Assembly (NCBI RefSeq): GCF_036346595.1
Contig: NZ_CP107834.1
Location: forward strand, 6,386,001 to 6,450,000
DNA length: 64,000 nucleotides
Origin: Streptomyces sp. NBC_00525
Lineage (GTDB): Bacteria; Actinomycetota; Actinomycetes; Streptomycetales; Streptomycetaceae
Direction: 5' to 3'
The position numbers and the translations under genes are program-made. How positions within the stretch are numbered: position 1 is the first letter of the stretch; every line of letters starts with the position of its first letter. Shown here piece by piece: positions 18,085 through 30,107 of the stretch. Under the pieces are notes generated by a model. That model searched no databases and was not told where the DNA came from. It saw nothing but the letters and a program-made list of their open reading frames with translations.

Positions 18085-18792
18085 ATGGCATTGGCAACCC
18101 GGACGGACCGACGGCCGTCCATGACGCGTACGCTCTGGGGCTCGACCGTCGGCAAGAAGGCGATCATGGCCGTGAGCGGCCTGGTGATGCTCCTCTACCT
18201 GGTCGCCCACATGTTCGGAAACCTGAAGATCTTCTTCGGTTCCGACGAGTTCAACGGCTACGCGCGCTGGCTGCGGACCATGGGCGCTCCGGTCCTGCAC
18301 CACGAGTGGGCGCTGTGGATCGTGCGTGTGGTGCTCCTCGCCGCCGTCGTGCTGCACGCCGTCTCCGCGTACCAGCTCAGCCGGCGCGACCTGCGGGCGC
18401 GGCCCGAACGGTACGTCCACCGCAGGCCGCGCGCGAGCTACGCCACCCGCACCATGCGCTACGGCGGCGTCATCCTCGGGCTGTTCATCGTCTGGCACAT
18501 CCTGGACCTGACGACCGGCACCGTGCACTCGGGCGGCTTCCGGTCCGGCCACCCGTACCAGAACGTCATCGACACCTTCTCGACCTGGTACGGCAACGTC
18601 ATCTACATCGTCGCGATGCTCGCCCTCGGACTCCACATCCGGCACGGGTTCTGGAGCGCCGCGCAGACCCTCGGCGCGGGCCGCGCGAGCCGCGACCGTG
18701 TCCTGAAGACCCTCGCCGACGTCCTCGCGCTGGTGCTGACGGCGGGCTTCGTCTCCGTCCCCGTCGCCGTCATGACCGGAGTGGTGAGCTGA
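18085..18792 (+). CDS. sdhC: Succinate dehydrogenase/fumarate reductase cytochrome b subunit
   Basis: A 235-residue integral membrane protein with five helices, of the Bacillus/actinobacterial single-subunit cytochrome b558 type. His residues within helices ([41 protein letters not shown]) are candidates for the two haem b groups. It anchors the flavoprotein and iron-sulfur subunits encoded immediately downstream and passes electrons to the quinone pool. The ATG at 18085 is preferred; the frame is open further upstream. Only one base separates it from the flavoprotein gene. Confidence 0.88.
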   Translation: MALATRTDRRPSMTRTLWGSTVGKKAIMAVSGLVMLLYLVAHMFGNLKIFFGSDEFNGYARWLRTMGAPVLHHEWALWIVRVVLLAAVVLHAVSAYQLSRRDLRARPERYVHRRPRASYATRTMRYGGVILGLFIVWHILDLTTGTVHSGGFRSGHPYQNVIDTFSTWYGNVIYIVAMLALGLHIRHGFWSAAQTLGAGRASRDRVLKTLADVLALVLTAGFVSVPVAVMTGVVS

Positions 18793-18793
18793 C

Positions 18794-20739
<1,946 letters not shown>

Positions 20740-20743
<4 letters not shown>

Positions 20744-21486
20744 AGCTCACCCTGCGCGTCTGGCGCCAGAAGAACGCCGAGACCCCCGGCGCCATGTCCA
20801 CGTACGAGGTGGACGGCATCTCGCGCGACATGTCGTTCCTGGAGATGCTCGACACCCTCAACGAGGAGCTGATCCTCGCCGGTGACGACCCCGTCGCCTT
20901 CGACCACGACTGCCGCGAGGGCATCTGCGGCGCGTGCAGCCTCGTCATCAACGGTGACGCCCACGGCCCGGAGCGCACCACCACCTGCCAGCTCCACATG
21001 CGGGCCTTCGACGACGGCGACACCATCGACATCGAGCCCTGGCGCGCGGCCGCCTTCCCGGTCGTCAAGGACCTGGTGGTGGACCGTTCCGCCTTCGACC
21101 GCATCATCCAGGCCGGCGGCTACATCTCCGCCCCGACCGGCACCGCCCCCGACGCGCACGCCACGCCGGTGCCCAAGCCGGACGCGGACTTCGCCTTCGA
21201 GCACGCCGAGTGCATCGGCTGCGGCGCCTGCGTCGCGGCGTGCCCCAACGGGTCGGCGATGCTCTTCACCTCGGCGAAGATCAACCATCTGAACGTGCTG
21301 CCGCAGGGTGCTCCCGAGCGGGAGACGCGGGTGCTCGACATGGTGGAGCAGATGGACAGCGAGGGCTTCGGCGGCTGCACCCTGACCGGGGAGTGCGCCA
21401 CCGCCTGCCCCAAGGGCATCCCGCTGCCGTCGATCTCGGCGATGAACAAGGAGTGGCTGCGGGCCACCCGCAAGGCGCGCCGCTGA
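20740..21486 (+). CDS. sdhB: Succinate dehydrogenase/fumarate reductase iron-sulfur subunit
   Basis: A 248-residue protein with three cluster-binding regions: the [2Fe-2S] ligands in [10 protein letters not shown] plus a later Cys in TTTCQLH, the [4Fe-4S] ligands in [12 protein letters not shown], and the [3Fe-4S] ligands in [12 protein letters not shown] with ACPKGIPL. It carries electrons from the flavin to the membrane cytochrome b. The ATG at 20740 overlaps the flavoprotein stop. A strong hairpin terminator follows, so the operon is sdhCAB. Confidence 0.92.
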
Positions 21487-21498
21487 CCGGACCGCCTA

Positions 21499-21545
21499 CG
21501 GCCTGCGGGCCCCGGGGACGACGTGTCCCCGGAGCCCGCAGGCCG
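21499..21545. terminator. Terminator of the sdh operon
   Basis: A 12-bp stem (21499-21510 with 21534-21545) encloses a second 8-bp stem (21512-21519 with 21525-21532). It lies between the convergent sdhB and chitinase genes and probably serves both. Confidence 0.85.
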
Positions 21546-21559
21546 TCATGTGTGCCGGG

Positions 21560-23329
21560 TCAGGACTTGGTGACCGAGAGGTCGTCCGCGTAGACCGTCC
21601 CCTGGCCGTACCAGCCGTGCAGGTAGACCGTCACCGAACCGGTCGAACCGGTGGTGAAGGACAGCGACTGCTTGCCGTAGGAGCTCGACAGGCCCCAGGT
21701 GCTGGCCGACGCGTCGCCCCGCACCCCGAGGTAGGCGTAGTTCCCCTGGATGTAGCCCTGGAGGGAGTACGTCGTGTTGGGGGACAGGGTCAGCGTCTGC
21801 GCGCACTCACCGGTCTGCGACGAGGTGGCCGCGACGGCCAGCGCGTGCGAACCGCCGTGCACCGGCGAGGACACGACCGCGCCACCGGGCTGGCAGGTCC
21901 AGGGACCCAGCGCACCGGTCTCGAAGTCACCGTTCACCAGCGCGCCCGTGCCGCCCTTGCCGGGCACGGTCAGGGCCAGCGTGGCCGAGTGGCTGAGCGT
22001 GCCGGAGGTGCCGGTCACCTTGACGTTGTACGTGCCGGGGGCCACCGACGCCGACGCGCTGAGCGTGAGCGTGGCGGAGCCGCCGGCGGTCACCGAGGTC
22101 GGGCTGAGCGTCGCGGTCACCCCGGCCGGGGCACCGCTCGTGGTCAGCGCGACCGTCTGGGCGACGCCCGAGGTCACCGCGGTCTTGACGGTGGCGGTCA
22201 CGGACTTGCCCGGCTCGACCGTCGCCGAGGAGGGGGTCACACCCACCGAGTAGTCGTCGGTCGCCGGACCGCCGCCGCCGTCACGGGTGAACGGCGCGAA
22301 GGTGTGGGTGAAGTACCAGGTGTCCTGCGCGATGCCGGAGCAGGTGTCGCTGCCGCCGGTGCCGGGGCAGCCGCCGTTGTCGCGCTGGAGCGCCCAGAAG
22401 GACAGGGTGCCCACGCCCTTGTCGACGGCCCAGTCGTAGACGACGGGCGCGTTGGCCGTGGTGAAGGTCTCGGCCGGCCCGAAGTCGTCGATGCCGGGCA
22501 TCTCGATGATGCCGGTCATGTTCCACAGCTGGGTGTCGGTCTTCGACGGGTACAGGGAGGCCAGCTGGCCCTTCAGACCGGTGATCGCGGTCTTGGTGTC
22601 CTGCGCCATGTCGTGCGAGGCGTTGTCGTAGTAGTCGAACGTCATCAGGTTGACGACATCGACCTTGGCGCCGTTGGACACCGCGTTCCGCAGCACCGCG
22701 AGGCCGCTCTCGGCGAGACCGTGCGTGGTGGTCGGCAGGGTGTACGAGATCTGGAGCGGGCGCCCGCTGGCGGCGGCCCAGTCCTGGACCTTCTTGATCG
22801 CCTTGTTGCGGCGGTCGATGCCGCCGCTGTTGGTCAGCGAGTTGTCCTCGATGTCCATGTCGAGCCGGGTCACGTCGTAGGTCGTGATGACCTTCTCGTA
22901 CGCGGCGGCGATCGAGTCGACGCTGGTGCAGCTGTCGGCGATCTCGGTGCCGGTGTTGTCGGCCGTGTAGCCGCCGAACGACGGGATCACGTCGCCGCCG
23001 CGCGACCGCATCGTGGCGAAGTCGGCGCCGAACTCCGACTGGTCGATCGGCATGCTGGAATCGCCGTTCCAGTACGGGGTGCAGGAGCCCTTGGTCGCGG
23101 CCTGGATGAAGGCCATCGTCAGGTACTTGGCACCGGACGCCTGGGCGAGCGCGGCCGGGCTGTCGCCGTTCCACGCCTCGAAGTACGGGGCGAAGACGTG
23201 CGCGGGCATGGGGGTGGCGGCGGCGGTGGCGGCCTGCGCTCCGGCGCCCGATCCGAGGACCAGACCTGCGGACGCGACTGCGGTGGCCAAGGCGCTCAGG
23301 ACGGCGCCGACTGTTCTTGGACGTCTCAT
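21560..23329 (-). CDS. Secreted GH18 chitinase with Ig-like and carbohydrate-binding domains
   Basis: A 589-residue secreted enzyme. The signal peptide is MRRPRTVGAVLSALATAVAS and cleavage is near GAQAA. A GH18 barrel follows at about residues 45-335; the catalytic DxxDxDxE motif is RLDMDIED with Glu161 as acid/base, and YLTMAFIQA and VVNLMTFDYYD are typical of the bacterial subgroup. An Ig-like linker domain occupies about 345-440 (VTPSSATVEPGKSVTATV), and a C-terminal carbohydrate-binding module with VNGDFETGALGPWTC covers about 445-589. It degrades chitin outside the cell. A DasR-like site lies upstream at 23467. Confidence 0.9.
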   Translation of the reverse strand: MRRPRTVGAVLSALATAVASAGLVLGSGAGAQAATAAATPMPAHVFAPYFEAWNGDSPAALAQASGAKYLTMAFIQAATKGSCTPYWNGDSSMPIDQSEFGADFATMRSRGGDVIPSFGGYTADNTGTEIADSCTSVDSIAAAYEKVITTYDVTRLDMDIEDNSLTNSGGIDRRNKAIKKVQDWAAASGRPLQISYTLPTTTHGLAESGLAVLRNAVSNGAKVDVVNLMTFDYYDNASHDMAQDTKTAITGLKGQLASLYPSKTDTQLWNMTGIIEMPGIDDFGPAETFTTANAPVVYDWAVDKGVGTLSFWALQRDNGGCPGTGGSDTCSGIAQDTWYFTHTFAPFTRDGGGGPATDDYSVGVTPSSATVEPGKSVTATVKTAVTSGVAQTVALTTSGAPAGVTATLSPTSVTAGGSATLTLSASASVAPGTYNVKVTGTSGTLSHSATLALTVPGKGGTGALVNGDFETGALGPWTCQPGGAVVSSPVHGGSHALAVAATSSQTGECAQTLTLSPNTTYSLQGYIQGNYAYLGVRGDASASTWGLSSSYGKQSLSFTTGSTGSVTVYLHGWYGQGTVYADDLSVTKS

Positions 23330-23466
23330 GGGGCAGCTCCCAGCGGGGGTGGGACAACGGGCGGTTGCACGGCTCCGCCGCGCCCGGGGAGGGGCGCGGC
23401 GTTCCTGTGAGTCCCGGCCGGGGGTCACATGCCGCACGGCGCCGAAGGCCGCGTGGCATGCCCATG

Positions 23467-23482
23467 ATTGGTATGGACCAGC
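23467..23482. promoter_or_regulatory. Candidate DasR operator (dre) upstream of the chitinase
   Basis: ATTGGTATGGACCAGC matches the 16-bp dre consensus ACTGGTCTAGACCAGT at 12 of 16 positions. DasR represses chitin-use genes in Streptomyces and is relieved by glucosamine-6-phosphate. The position about 140 bases before the chitinase start is suitable. Confidence 0.6.
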
Positions 23483-23586
23483 TAACTGTCAACGTTCTTT
23501 ACTGTTTCATGGACGGGCCGTCGGACGCCCACCGATCGAACCGCCAACCCGCCCCCCGCCCACCCGACTTGACGCCGCCCCGGCGC

Positions 23587-26004
23587 TCAGGAAAGCCCCA
23601 GGGCCGCCCGCAGGTACCCCGCCGTACGGCTCTCCGGCACCCCCGCCACCTCCACCGGCGGCCCCGCCGCCACGACGCGGCCGCCCCGGTCCCCACCGCC
23701 CGGACCGAGGTCGATCACCCAGTCCGCGCCCGCCACCACGGCCATGTCGTGCTCCACGACCACCACCGTGGACCCGGCGTCCACCAGCCCGTGCAACTGC
23801 CGCATCAGCACCTCGACATCGGCCGGGTGCAGCCCCGTCGTCGGCTCGTCCAGCAGGTACAGCGTGCCGCCGCGCCGGACCCGCTGGAGCTCCGCCGCCA
23901 GCTTGATCCGCTGCGCCTCGCCGCCGGACAGCTCCGTCGCCGGCTGCCCGAGCCGCAGATAGCCGAGGCCCACGTCGAGCAGCGTCCCCAGACTGCGCGC
24001 CGCGGCCGGCGAGTCCGCGAAGAACCCGGCCGCCGACTCCACGGTCAGGTCCAGCACCTGGGCGATGTTCAGCCCGCGCAGCGTCACCTCCAGCGTCTCC
24101 GGGTTGTACCGCGCGCCGCGGCAGTCCGGGCAGGGCGCGTACGTGCTCGGCAGGAACAGCAGCTCCACCGAGACGAACCCCTCGCCCTGACAGGTCTCGC
24201 ACCGCCCGCCCGCCACATTGAACGAGAACCGCCCGGCCCGGTACCCCCGCTCCCGCGCCGTCGGCGTGGCCGCGAACAGCTTGCGCACCACGTCGAACAG
24301 ACCGGTGTACGTGGCCAGGTTGGACCGGGGCGTACGGCCGATCGGCCGCTGGTCCACCTGGACGAGCCGGTCCACCGCCGCCAGGCCCTCCGCCCGCGCG
24401 TACCCGCTCACCGGCCGCTCCGGCCCGTCGTCGCCGGCGGCGGCCCGGTCGGCGAGCGCGCCCGCCAGCACCTGCCCCACCAGCGTCGACTTGCCGGACC
24501 CGGAGACCCCGGTGACCGCCGTGAACACCCCCAGCGGGAACGCCGCGTCCACCCCGCGCACGTTGTGCCGGTCCACCCCGAGCAGCCGCAGCCACCCCGC
24601 CGGGGCACGCACCTCGCGCGGCGGGGGCGTCGCGTCGGGGAACAGGAAGCGGCGGGTGGCCGACTCCTCGACGCGGGCCAGCCCGGCGGGCGGCCCGCTG
24701 TGCAGCACCCGGCCACCGTGCTCCCCGGCCAGCGGCCCGACGTCGACGAGCCAGTCCGCCCGCCGCACCACGTCGAGCTGGTGCTCCACCACGAAGACCG
24801 TGTTGCCTGCCTCCTTCAGCCGCCCCAGCACCGCCAGCAGCGCTTCGGTGTCCGCCGGGTGCAGCCCCGCCGACGGCTCGTCCAGGACGTACACCACCCC
24901 GAACAGACCCGCCCGCAGCTGCGTCGCGAGGCGCAGCCGCTGGAGCTCGCCCGAGGAGAGCGTGGGCGCCGTGCGGTCCAGGCTCAGATAGCCGAGGCCC
25001 AACTCGGTGACGGTCGAGATCCGGGCCAGCAGGTCCGCCGTCAGCACCCGCGCGGTCCCGTCGCCGCCCGCCTGCGCGAGCAGGTCCGCGAGGTCGGTGA
25101 GCGCCAGCCCGGCGAGCTGCGCGATCGTCCGGCCCGCGAAGGTGACGGCCATCGCTTCCGGACGCAGCCGGGAGCCCCCGCAGGCCGGGCAGGGCTCACT
25201 GGTCAGGAAACGCTCGGCCTTCGCCCGGAGCGAGGCGCTTTTCGAGTCGGCGAAGGTGTGCATCACATAGCGCCGCGCGCTCATGTACGTGCCCTGGTAG
25301 GGGCGCTGGATGCGGCCGGCCTCCCGTACCGGGTGGACGGTCACCACCGGCTGCTCGTCGGTGAACAGAATCCACTCCCGGTCGGCCGGGTCCAGCTCCC
25401 GCCACGGCCGGTCCACGTCGTGGCCGAGGGCGTCCAGCACATCGCGCAGGTTCTTGCCCTGCCAGGCCCCCGGCCAGGCCGCGATCGCGCCCTCCCGGAT
25501 CGACAGACCGGGGTCAGGCACCAGCGACTCCTCGCTGGTGCGGTGGACCAGCCCCAGGCCGTGGCAGCGCGGACAGGCCCCGGCGGCGGTGTTCGGCGAG
25601 AACGCGTCCGAGTCCAGCCGTTCGGCCCCCGCCGGATAGTCCCCGGCGCGCGAGAACAGCATCCGCAGCGAGTTGGACAGTGTCGTGACCGTGCCGACCG
25701 ACGACCGCGCACCCGGCGCCGACCTGCGCTGTTCCAGCGAGACGGCGGGCGGCAGCCCGGTGACCTCGCCCACCGCCGGGGCGCCCACCTGGTGGATCAG
25801 CCGCCGGGCGTACGGGGCGACGGACTCGAAGTAGCGGCGCTGGGCCTCCGCGTAGATCGTGCCGAAGGCCAGCGACGACTTCCCCGAGCCGGAGACGCCG
25901 GTGAAGACGGTGAGGGTGTCGCGGGGGATGTCGACGTCGGCGTTCCGCAGATTGTGCTCGCGGGCGCCTCGGACCCGGACGTACGGGTCGTGGGGCGAGG
26001 TCAT
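23587..26004 (-). CDS. UvrA-like ABC ATPase (UvrA paralogue)
   Basis: An 805-residue two-ATPase protein of the UvrA family. The first Walker A is [12 protein letters not shown], the signature [15 protein letters not shown]; the second signature [15 protein letters not shown] has a later [15 protein letters not shown] box. Zinc-finger cysteines occur in [22 protein letters not shown] and [12 protein letters not shown]. It is about 130 residues shorter than true UvrA and starts at 26004 ([13 protein letters not shown]). Such paralogues are associated with repair or resistance to DNA-binding drugs. No uvrB or uvrC gene is near. The reduced length suggests a lost UvrB-binding region, which is inference. 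Confidence 0.85.
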   Translation of the reverse strand: MTSPHDPYVRVRGAREHNLRNADVDIPRDTLTVFTGVSGSGKSSLAFGTIYAEAQRRYFESVAPYARRLIHQVGAPAVGEVTGLPPAVSLEQRRSAPGARSSVGTVTTLSNSLRMLFSRAGDYPAGAERLDSDAFSPNTAAGACPRCHGLGLVHRTSEESLVPDPGLSIREGAIAAWPGAWQGKNLRDVLDALGHDVDRPWRELDPADREWILFTDEQPVVTVHPVREAGRIQRPYQGTYMSARRYVMHTFADSKSASLRAKAERFLTSEPCPACGGSRLRPEAMAVTFAGRTIAQLAGLALTDLADLLAQAGGDGTARVLTADLLARISTVTELGLGYLSLDRTAPTLSSGELQRLRLATQLRAGLFGVVYVLDEPSAGLHPADTEALLAVLGRLKEAGNTVFVVEHQLDVVRRADWLVDVGPLAGEHGGRVLHSGPPAGLARVEESATRRFLFPDATPPPREVRAPAGWLRLLGVDRHNVRGVDAAFPLGVFTAVTGVSGSGKSTLVGQVLAGALADRAAAGDDGPERPVSGYARAEGLAAVDRLVQVDQRPIGRTPRSNLATYTGLFDVVRKLFAATPTARERGYRAGRFSFNVAGGRCETCQGEGFVSVELLFLPSTYAPCPDCRGARYNPETLEVTLRGLNIAQVLDLTVESAAGFFADSPAAARSLGTLLDVGLGYLRLGQPATELSGGEAQRIKLAAELQRVRRGGTLYLLDEPTTGLHPADVEVLMRQLHGLVDAGSTVVVVEHDMAVVAGADWVIDLGPGGGDRGGRVVAAGPPVEVAGVPESRTAGYLRAALGLS

Positions 26005-26103
26005 GGGGGAGGGGGTCACTCCTGCGCTCGGTGCCGGACTTCCCGCCCGGCCGGTGGTCGTGCCGGTTGGCCGGACGGGGCGGCGCCTTGATTTGCTGAC
26101 CGC

Positions 26104-26589
26104 ATGGGAAACGACGTCCGGCCGGTGGCCGTGTTCGATCTTGACGGTACGCTCGCCGACACCACGCACCGGCAGCACTTCCTGGAGGGCCGCCGCGACT
26201 GGGCCGCCTTCTTCGCCGCGGCGGCCGACGACCCGCCGCTGGACGAGGGCGTACGGCTGGCGCTGCGCACGGCCGAGGAGTGCGAGATCGTCTATCTGAC
26301 CGGGCGGCCCGAGCGCTGCCGCAAGGACACCCTGGCCTGGCTGGCCCGGTACGGGCTGCCCGAGGGGACGCTGCGCATGCGGCGCAACGACGACCGCCGG
26401 CCGGCCCGCCGGACCAAGCTGGAGATCCTGGAGCGGCTTGGGCGCGACCGTACGGTACGCGTGCTGGTCGACGACGACGAGCTGGTCTGCGACGCCGCCG
26501 AGCTGGCCGGATTCACCGTGGTGCGCGCCCGCTGGACGCCGGCCTCGCCCGCGCTGAGGGACGCGCAGGAACGGGAGGGGCGCACCTGA
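26104..26589 (+). CDS. HAD-superfamily phosphatase, polynucleotide kinase 3'-phosphatase-like
   Basis: A 161-residue HAD hydrolase. Motif I is [11 protein letters not shown], motif II the Thr in [13 protein letters not shown], motif III a Lys near RRTKLEIL, and motif [16 protein letters not shown]. The pattern TGRPE...T...WL resembles the phosphatase domain of T4 polynucleotide kinase. There is no kinase P-loop, so this is a stand-alone phosphatase. It is divergent from the UvrA paralogue with a 100-base gap, so a link to nucleic acid processing is possible but not shown. Confidence 0.8.
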   Translation: MGNDVRPVAVFDLDGTLADTTHRQHFLEGRRDWAAFFAAAADDPPLDEGVRLALRTAEECEIVYLTGRPERCRKDTLAWLARYGLPEGTLRMRRNDDRRPARRTKLEILERLGRDRTVRVLVDDDELVCDAAELAGFTVVRARWTPASPALRDAQEREGRT

Positions 26590-26628
26590 CCGGAGCGGGC
26601 TCGGCCCGGACGTGCCGGACGGTCCGCG

Positions 26629-26844
26629 TCACTTCGGGTCGTCGAGCCGGAAGCCCACTTTCAGTCCCACCTGGTAGTGCGCGATTCGGCCATCCTCGAT
26701 CTGCCCACGCACCTGTGTGATCTCGAACCAGTCGAGATTGTGCAACGTTTCCGAGGCCCTCGCGACGCCGTTGCGGATGGCTTCGTCGACGCCCTCCTGG
26801 GAGGTTCCTACGATTTCAGTGACGCGATAGGTGTGATTTGGCAT
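26629..26844 (-). CDS. Dodecin
   Basis: A 71-residue protein beginning MPNHTYRVTEIVGTSQEGVD. It matches dodecin (flavin-binding dodecamer) in length and in the segments EAIRNGVARASETLHNLDWFEI and IAHYQVGLKVGF. Dodecins store and protect flavins such as FMN or riboflavin, and the conserved Trp (in LDWFEI) stacks on the ring. The start ATG lies at 26844 and an RBS-like GGAGA sits just before it on the minus strand. Confidence 0.93.
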   Translation of the reverse strand: MPNHTYRVTEIVGTSQEGVDEAIRNGVARASETLHNLDWFEITQVRGQIEDGRIAHYQVGLKVGFRLDDPK

Positions 26845-26943
26845 GGTTTGTCTCCTCTCGTCCCTACCAAGGTGCCCTACCTCGGCCCGGTTCGCGAGGG
26901 GTCGAAGAGGTCACGCATGTCCAGAACGGCCCTTGACCAAACT

Positions 26944-26959
26944 ATTGGTACATACCAAA
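26944..26959. promoter_or_regulatory. Candidate operator (DasR-like) upstream of the sugar-binding protein
   Basis: TTGGTA-CA-TACCAA (26945-26958) is a perfect inverted repeat apart from its two central bases. It resembles dre sites (TGGT/ACCA) and lies right after TTGACC at 26936, about 90 bases before the lipoprotein start. A GntR-family operator in general is also possible. Confidence 0.5.
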
Positions 26960-27045
26960 ATCCAGCCACGCCCGTGCGAGCGCAGCCCGCAGTCCCCCAC
27001 TCGGGTCCGCATATTTCGTCCTGCCGTTCCGCAGAAGGTGAATCC

Positions 27046-28302
27046 GTGAAAAACCGCATGCTCGTCGGAGCTGTCGCCCTTGTTTCCACCGTTGCGCTGG
27101 GTGGGTGCGGCTTGATCCCCGGCTCGGGCGGCTCCGGTGACAAGAAGGTCACGATCTGGCTGATGAAGAACAGTGTGACCGCGGACTTTTTGGAGCGTTT
27201 CAAGAAGTCGTACGAGGAGGAGCACTCGTCGATCGAGCTGGAGTTCAAGATCCAGGAATGGAGTGGCATCGGCCCCAAGGTCATGGAAGCTCTCGACGGC
27301 AAGGACACGCCCGATGTGATCGAGGTCGGCAACACCCAGGTCGCCCAGTACGCCGAGAGCGGCAACCTGCGCGACCTGACCCTCGAATCGATGCGTGACC
27401 TGGGAAGCGAGGACTGGCTGCCCGGTCTCGCCGAGCCGGGGAGCATCGACGGCGTCCAGTACGGAATCCCGTGGTACGCGGCCAACCGCGTGGTGATCTA
27501 CAACAAGGACCTCTTCGAGGCCGCGGGCATCGAGGACGTGCCGAAGACGCGCGCGCAGTGGATCGAGGACTCGCAGAAACTCAACCGCGACGGAATCCAG
27601 GGCATGTATCTGCCCGGCCAGAACTGGTACGTGCTCGCCGGGTTCATCTGGGACGAGGGAGGGGAACTCGCCAGCGACAAGGAGGGCGAGTGGCAGGGCA
27701 CTCTCCACACGCCCGCCGCCCTCAAGGGCATGGAGTTCTATTCGAAGCTCCAGGCGCTGGGTGACGGTCCCATGGACAGCGACGAGGAAAAGCCCCCGCA
27801 GGTCGAGGTGTTCGCCGAGGGGAATGTCGCACAGATCATCTCCACGCCCAGCAGTGTGCCTTTGATCCTGAAGCAGAACCCCGAACTCAAGGGGAAGCTG
27901 GGCTACTTCCCGATTCCCGGTAAGACCGCGAAGACGCCCGGCTCGGTGTTCACCGGCGGCTCCGACCTCATCGTGCCGCAGAAGGCCGACCAGCGTGCCG
28001 CCGGCTACGAGGTGATCAAGGCCCTGGCCGGGGCCAAGTGGCAGCAGGACCTGGCCAAGACCATGAAGTACGTGCCCAACAAGCCCGCCCTCGCGAAGGT
28101 CATCGAGGGCGACGAGAGCACCGCGGCGATGGCCGCCGGTGCCGCCGAGGGCCACGCGACCCCCAACTCGCCGCAGTGGGCCGCCGTCGAGGTCGACAAC
28201 CCGATCAAGCCCTACATGACGGCGGTCCTCCAGGGCGGCGACCCCGCCACCGAGGCGAAGGCCGCGTCCGAGAAGATCACCGGGCTGCTCGCCGGCAGCT
28301 GA
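27046..28302 (+). CDS. Sugar ABC transporter substrate-binding lipoprotein, DasA-like
   Basis: A 418-residue lipoprotein. The signal peptide ends in the lipobox VALGGC. The mature part has DKKVTIWLMKNSVTADFLERF and DVIEVGNTQVAQYAESG, which strongly recall the chitobiose-binding DasA group of family 1 extracellular solute-binding proteins. The start is the GTG at 27046, with GAAGG about eight bases upstream. A terminator follows at once, so no permease or ATPase genes belong to the unit. It therefore probably borrows partner permeases encoded elsewhere and a shared MsiK-type ATPase. The binding target is inferred. Confidence 0.87.
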   Translation: MKNRMLVGAVALVSTVALGGCGLIPGSGGSGDKKVTIWLMKNSVTADFLERFKKSYEEEHSSIELEFKIQEWSGIGPKVMEALDGKDTPDVIEVGNTQVAQYAESGNLRDLTLESMRDLGSEDWLPGLAEPGSIDGVQYGIPWYAANRVVIYNKDLFEAAGIEDVPKTRAQWIEDSQKLNRDGIQGMYLPGQNWYVLAGFIWDEGGELASDKEGEWQGTLHTPAALKGMEFYSKLQALGDGPMDSDEEKPPQVEVFAEGNVAQIISTPSSVPLILKQNPELKGKLGYFPIPGKTAKTPGSVFTGGSDLIVPQKADQRAAGYEVIKALAGAKWQQDLAKTMKYVPNKPALAKVIEGDESTAAMAAGAAEGHATPNSPQWAAVEVDNPIKPYMTAVLQGGDPATEAKAASEKITGLLAGS

Positions 28303-28320
28303 TCCACCGCTCGACCAACC

Positions 28321-28354
28321 GCGGGGCGGGTCCGAACCACCGGACCCGCCCCGC
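28321..28354. terminator. Hairpin terminator after the sugar-binding protein
   Basis: A perfect 14-bp stem (28321-28334 and 28341-28354) with a six-base loop lies between the convergent lipoprotein and egtD genes. Confidence 0.88.
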
Positions 28355-28392
28355 GCCGCACCCATCGGTCACGTGGGCGGTCCCCTGCGGAC

Positions 28393-29355
28393 TCAGTCCA
28401 CCGCGGACAGGGACAGCGCGAATCGGTCCTCCGCGTCCGTCCACCAGTGCGTGAGCCGGAGCCCCGCACCGGCCAGCTCCCGGCGCACCCCGTCCTCGCG
28501 GAACTTCGCCGACACCTCCGTACGCAGCTCCTCACCCGCCTCGAACGGCACCACCAGATCCAGTTCCGGGATCTTCACCGTCAGCGAGCGGCGGGCCCGC
28601 AGCCGCATCTCGATCCACTCCTCCTTCGGGTTCCACCGGGCCACATGCGCGAAGTCGTGCGGCACGAAGTCCGCCCCCAGCTCCCGGTCCACGACCGACA
28701 GCACGTTCCGGTTGAACTCCGCCGTCACCCCGGCCGCGTCGTCGTACGCCGCGACCAGCACCTCCTCGTCCTTCACCAGATCCGTGCCCAGCAGCAGCGT
28801 GTCGCCCGGTGCCAGCAGCTCGCGCACCGACCGCAGGAACACCGCCCGCTCGTCCGGCAGCAGATTGCCGAGCGTGCCGCCCAGGAACGCCACCAGCCGG
28901 GGCCCGGGCGTCTCGGGCAGGGTGAGTCCGGCGGTGAAGTCGGCGATCAGCGCGTGCACGGACAGCTGGGGCCGCTCTTCGAGCAGGGCGTCCGCCGCGC
29001 CGCGCAGCGCGCTCTCGCTGACGTCCACCGGCACATAGGTGTGCAGCCCCGGCAGCGCGTCCAGCAGATGACGGGTCTTCTCCGACGAGCCGGAACCCAG
29101 CTCCACCAGGGTGCGGGCCCCGGACGCGGCGGCGATCTCCCCGGCGCGCTCGATCAGGATCTCCCGCTCGGCGCGCGTCGGGTAGTACTCGGGCAGCCGG
29201 GTGATCTCCTCGAACAGCTCGCTGCCCCGGGCGTCGTAGAACCACTTGGGCGGCAGCGTCTTCGGGCGCCGGGTCAGGCCGTGCAGCACATCGGCGCGCA
29301 GCGCCGCGTCCGTCGCGTCCTCCGGCAGGGTGCGGGTCAGCAGGAAGGGACTCAC
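28393..29355 (-). CDS. egtD: L-histidine N-alpha-methyltransferase (ergothioneine biosynthesis)
   Basis: A 320-residue SAM-dependent enzyme that trimethylates the alpha-amino group of His to hercynine, the first step of ergothioneine synthesis. Landmarks are KWFYDARGSELFEEITRLPEYYPTR-type sequence near residue 35-60, LVELGSGSSEKTRHLLDAL for SAM, and LVAFLGGTLGNL. The start is a GTG at 29355 that overlaps the egtC stop by GTGA. It is the last gene of the egtABCD operon. Confidence 0.93.
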   Translation of the reverse strand: MSPFLLTRTLPEDATDAALRADVLHGLTRRPKTLPPKWFYDARGSELFEEITRLPEYYPTRAEREILIERAGEIAAASGARTLVELGSGSSEKTRHLLDALPGLHTYVPVDVSESALRGAADALLEERPQLSVHALIADFTAGLTLPETPGPRLVAFLGGTLGNLLPDERAVFLRSVRELLAPGDTLLLGTDLVKDEEVLVAAYDDAAGVTAEFNRNVLSVVDRELGADFVPHDFAHVARWNPKEEWIEMRLRARRSLTVKIPELDLVVPFEAGEELRTEVSAKFREDGVRRELAGAGLRLTHWWTDAEDRFALSLSAVD

Positions 29356-30107
29356 GGGCAGGGCTCCTTCAGCGGGGTGAGCAGGACTTCTCCGGCGGTC
29401 GCGGTGAGCAGGGTGCGGTCGGCCACCTCGTACCAGCGGGGATCGTCGTCGTACGGCTCCGAGGCGACCACCGTGTGCCGCCCCGGCTCGGTCAGGTGCC
29501 ACAGCGTGTCGCCCCAGGTGGTCGCCACCAGGCCGCGGCCGTCGGTGAGCAGCAGGTTGAGCCGGGAGCCCGGCGCCGCCTCCGCCACCTCCAGCACGGT
29601 GTCCGCCACCGCTCGGTCCAGCGTGTCGCCCGCCGCCAGCCGGTGCCGCACCAGCGCCCACACCAGCGCGGAGTCGCTGCGGGCGGTGAGCCGCAGCAGC
29701 GAGGCCGGGGGCAGGGTGGCGGCGACGGACTCCATCGAGCCCGGCCAGCCCTTCACCGCGCCGTTGTGGCTGAACAGCACCCGGTCCGCGGCGAACGGCG
29801 CGGCGGCCGCCTCCCCGTCCGGGTCCGCCCCGGTCGCGTCCCGGACCGCCGCCAGCAGCGCGCCGCTGCGCACCACCCTGGCCAGATCGGCGAAGGTCTC
29901 ATCGCCCCACACCGGCCCCTGGCGCCGGTAGCGGCCCGGAACCGGGTCCCCGTCCGCGTACCAGCCGACCCCGAAACCGTCCGCGTTGACCGTCCCGTAC
30001 CGCTGCCGGCGCGGCTCCCAGGACTGCCGCACCAGCGAGTGCGGCGGCCGCGACAGCACCTCGCCCAGGGCGACCGGCGGCCCCAGGTAGGCGATGTGCC
30101 GGCACAT
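29352..30107 (-). CDS. egtC: Gamma-glutamyl hercynylcysteine sulfoxide hydrolase
   Basis: A 251-residue class II glutamine amidotransferase fold protein. Cys2, directly after Met in MCRHIAYLG, is the N-terminal nucleophile, exposed after Met removal. NADGFGVGWY and LFSHNGAVKGW are further family landmarks. It removes the glutamyl group from the hercynyl-gamma-glutamylcysteine sulfoxide. The start overlaps the egtB stop by one base (TGATG) and its stop overlaps the egtD start. Confidence 0.92.
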   Translation of the reverse strand: MCRHIAYLGPPVALGEVLSRPPHSLVRQSWEPRRQRYGTVNADGFGVGWYADGDPVPGRYRRQGPVWGDETFADLARVVRSGALLAAVRDATGADPDGEAAAAPFAADRVLFSHNGAVKGWPGSMESVAATLPPASLLRLTARSDSALVWALVRHRLAAGDTLDRAVADTVLEVAEAAPGSRLNLLLTDGRGLVATTWGDTLWHLTEPGRHTVVASEPYDDDPRWYEVADRTLLTATAGEVLLTPLKEPCP

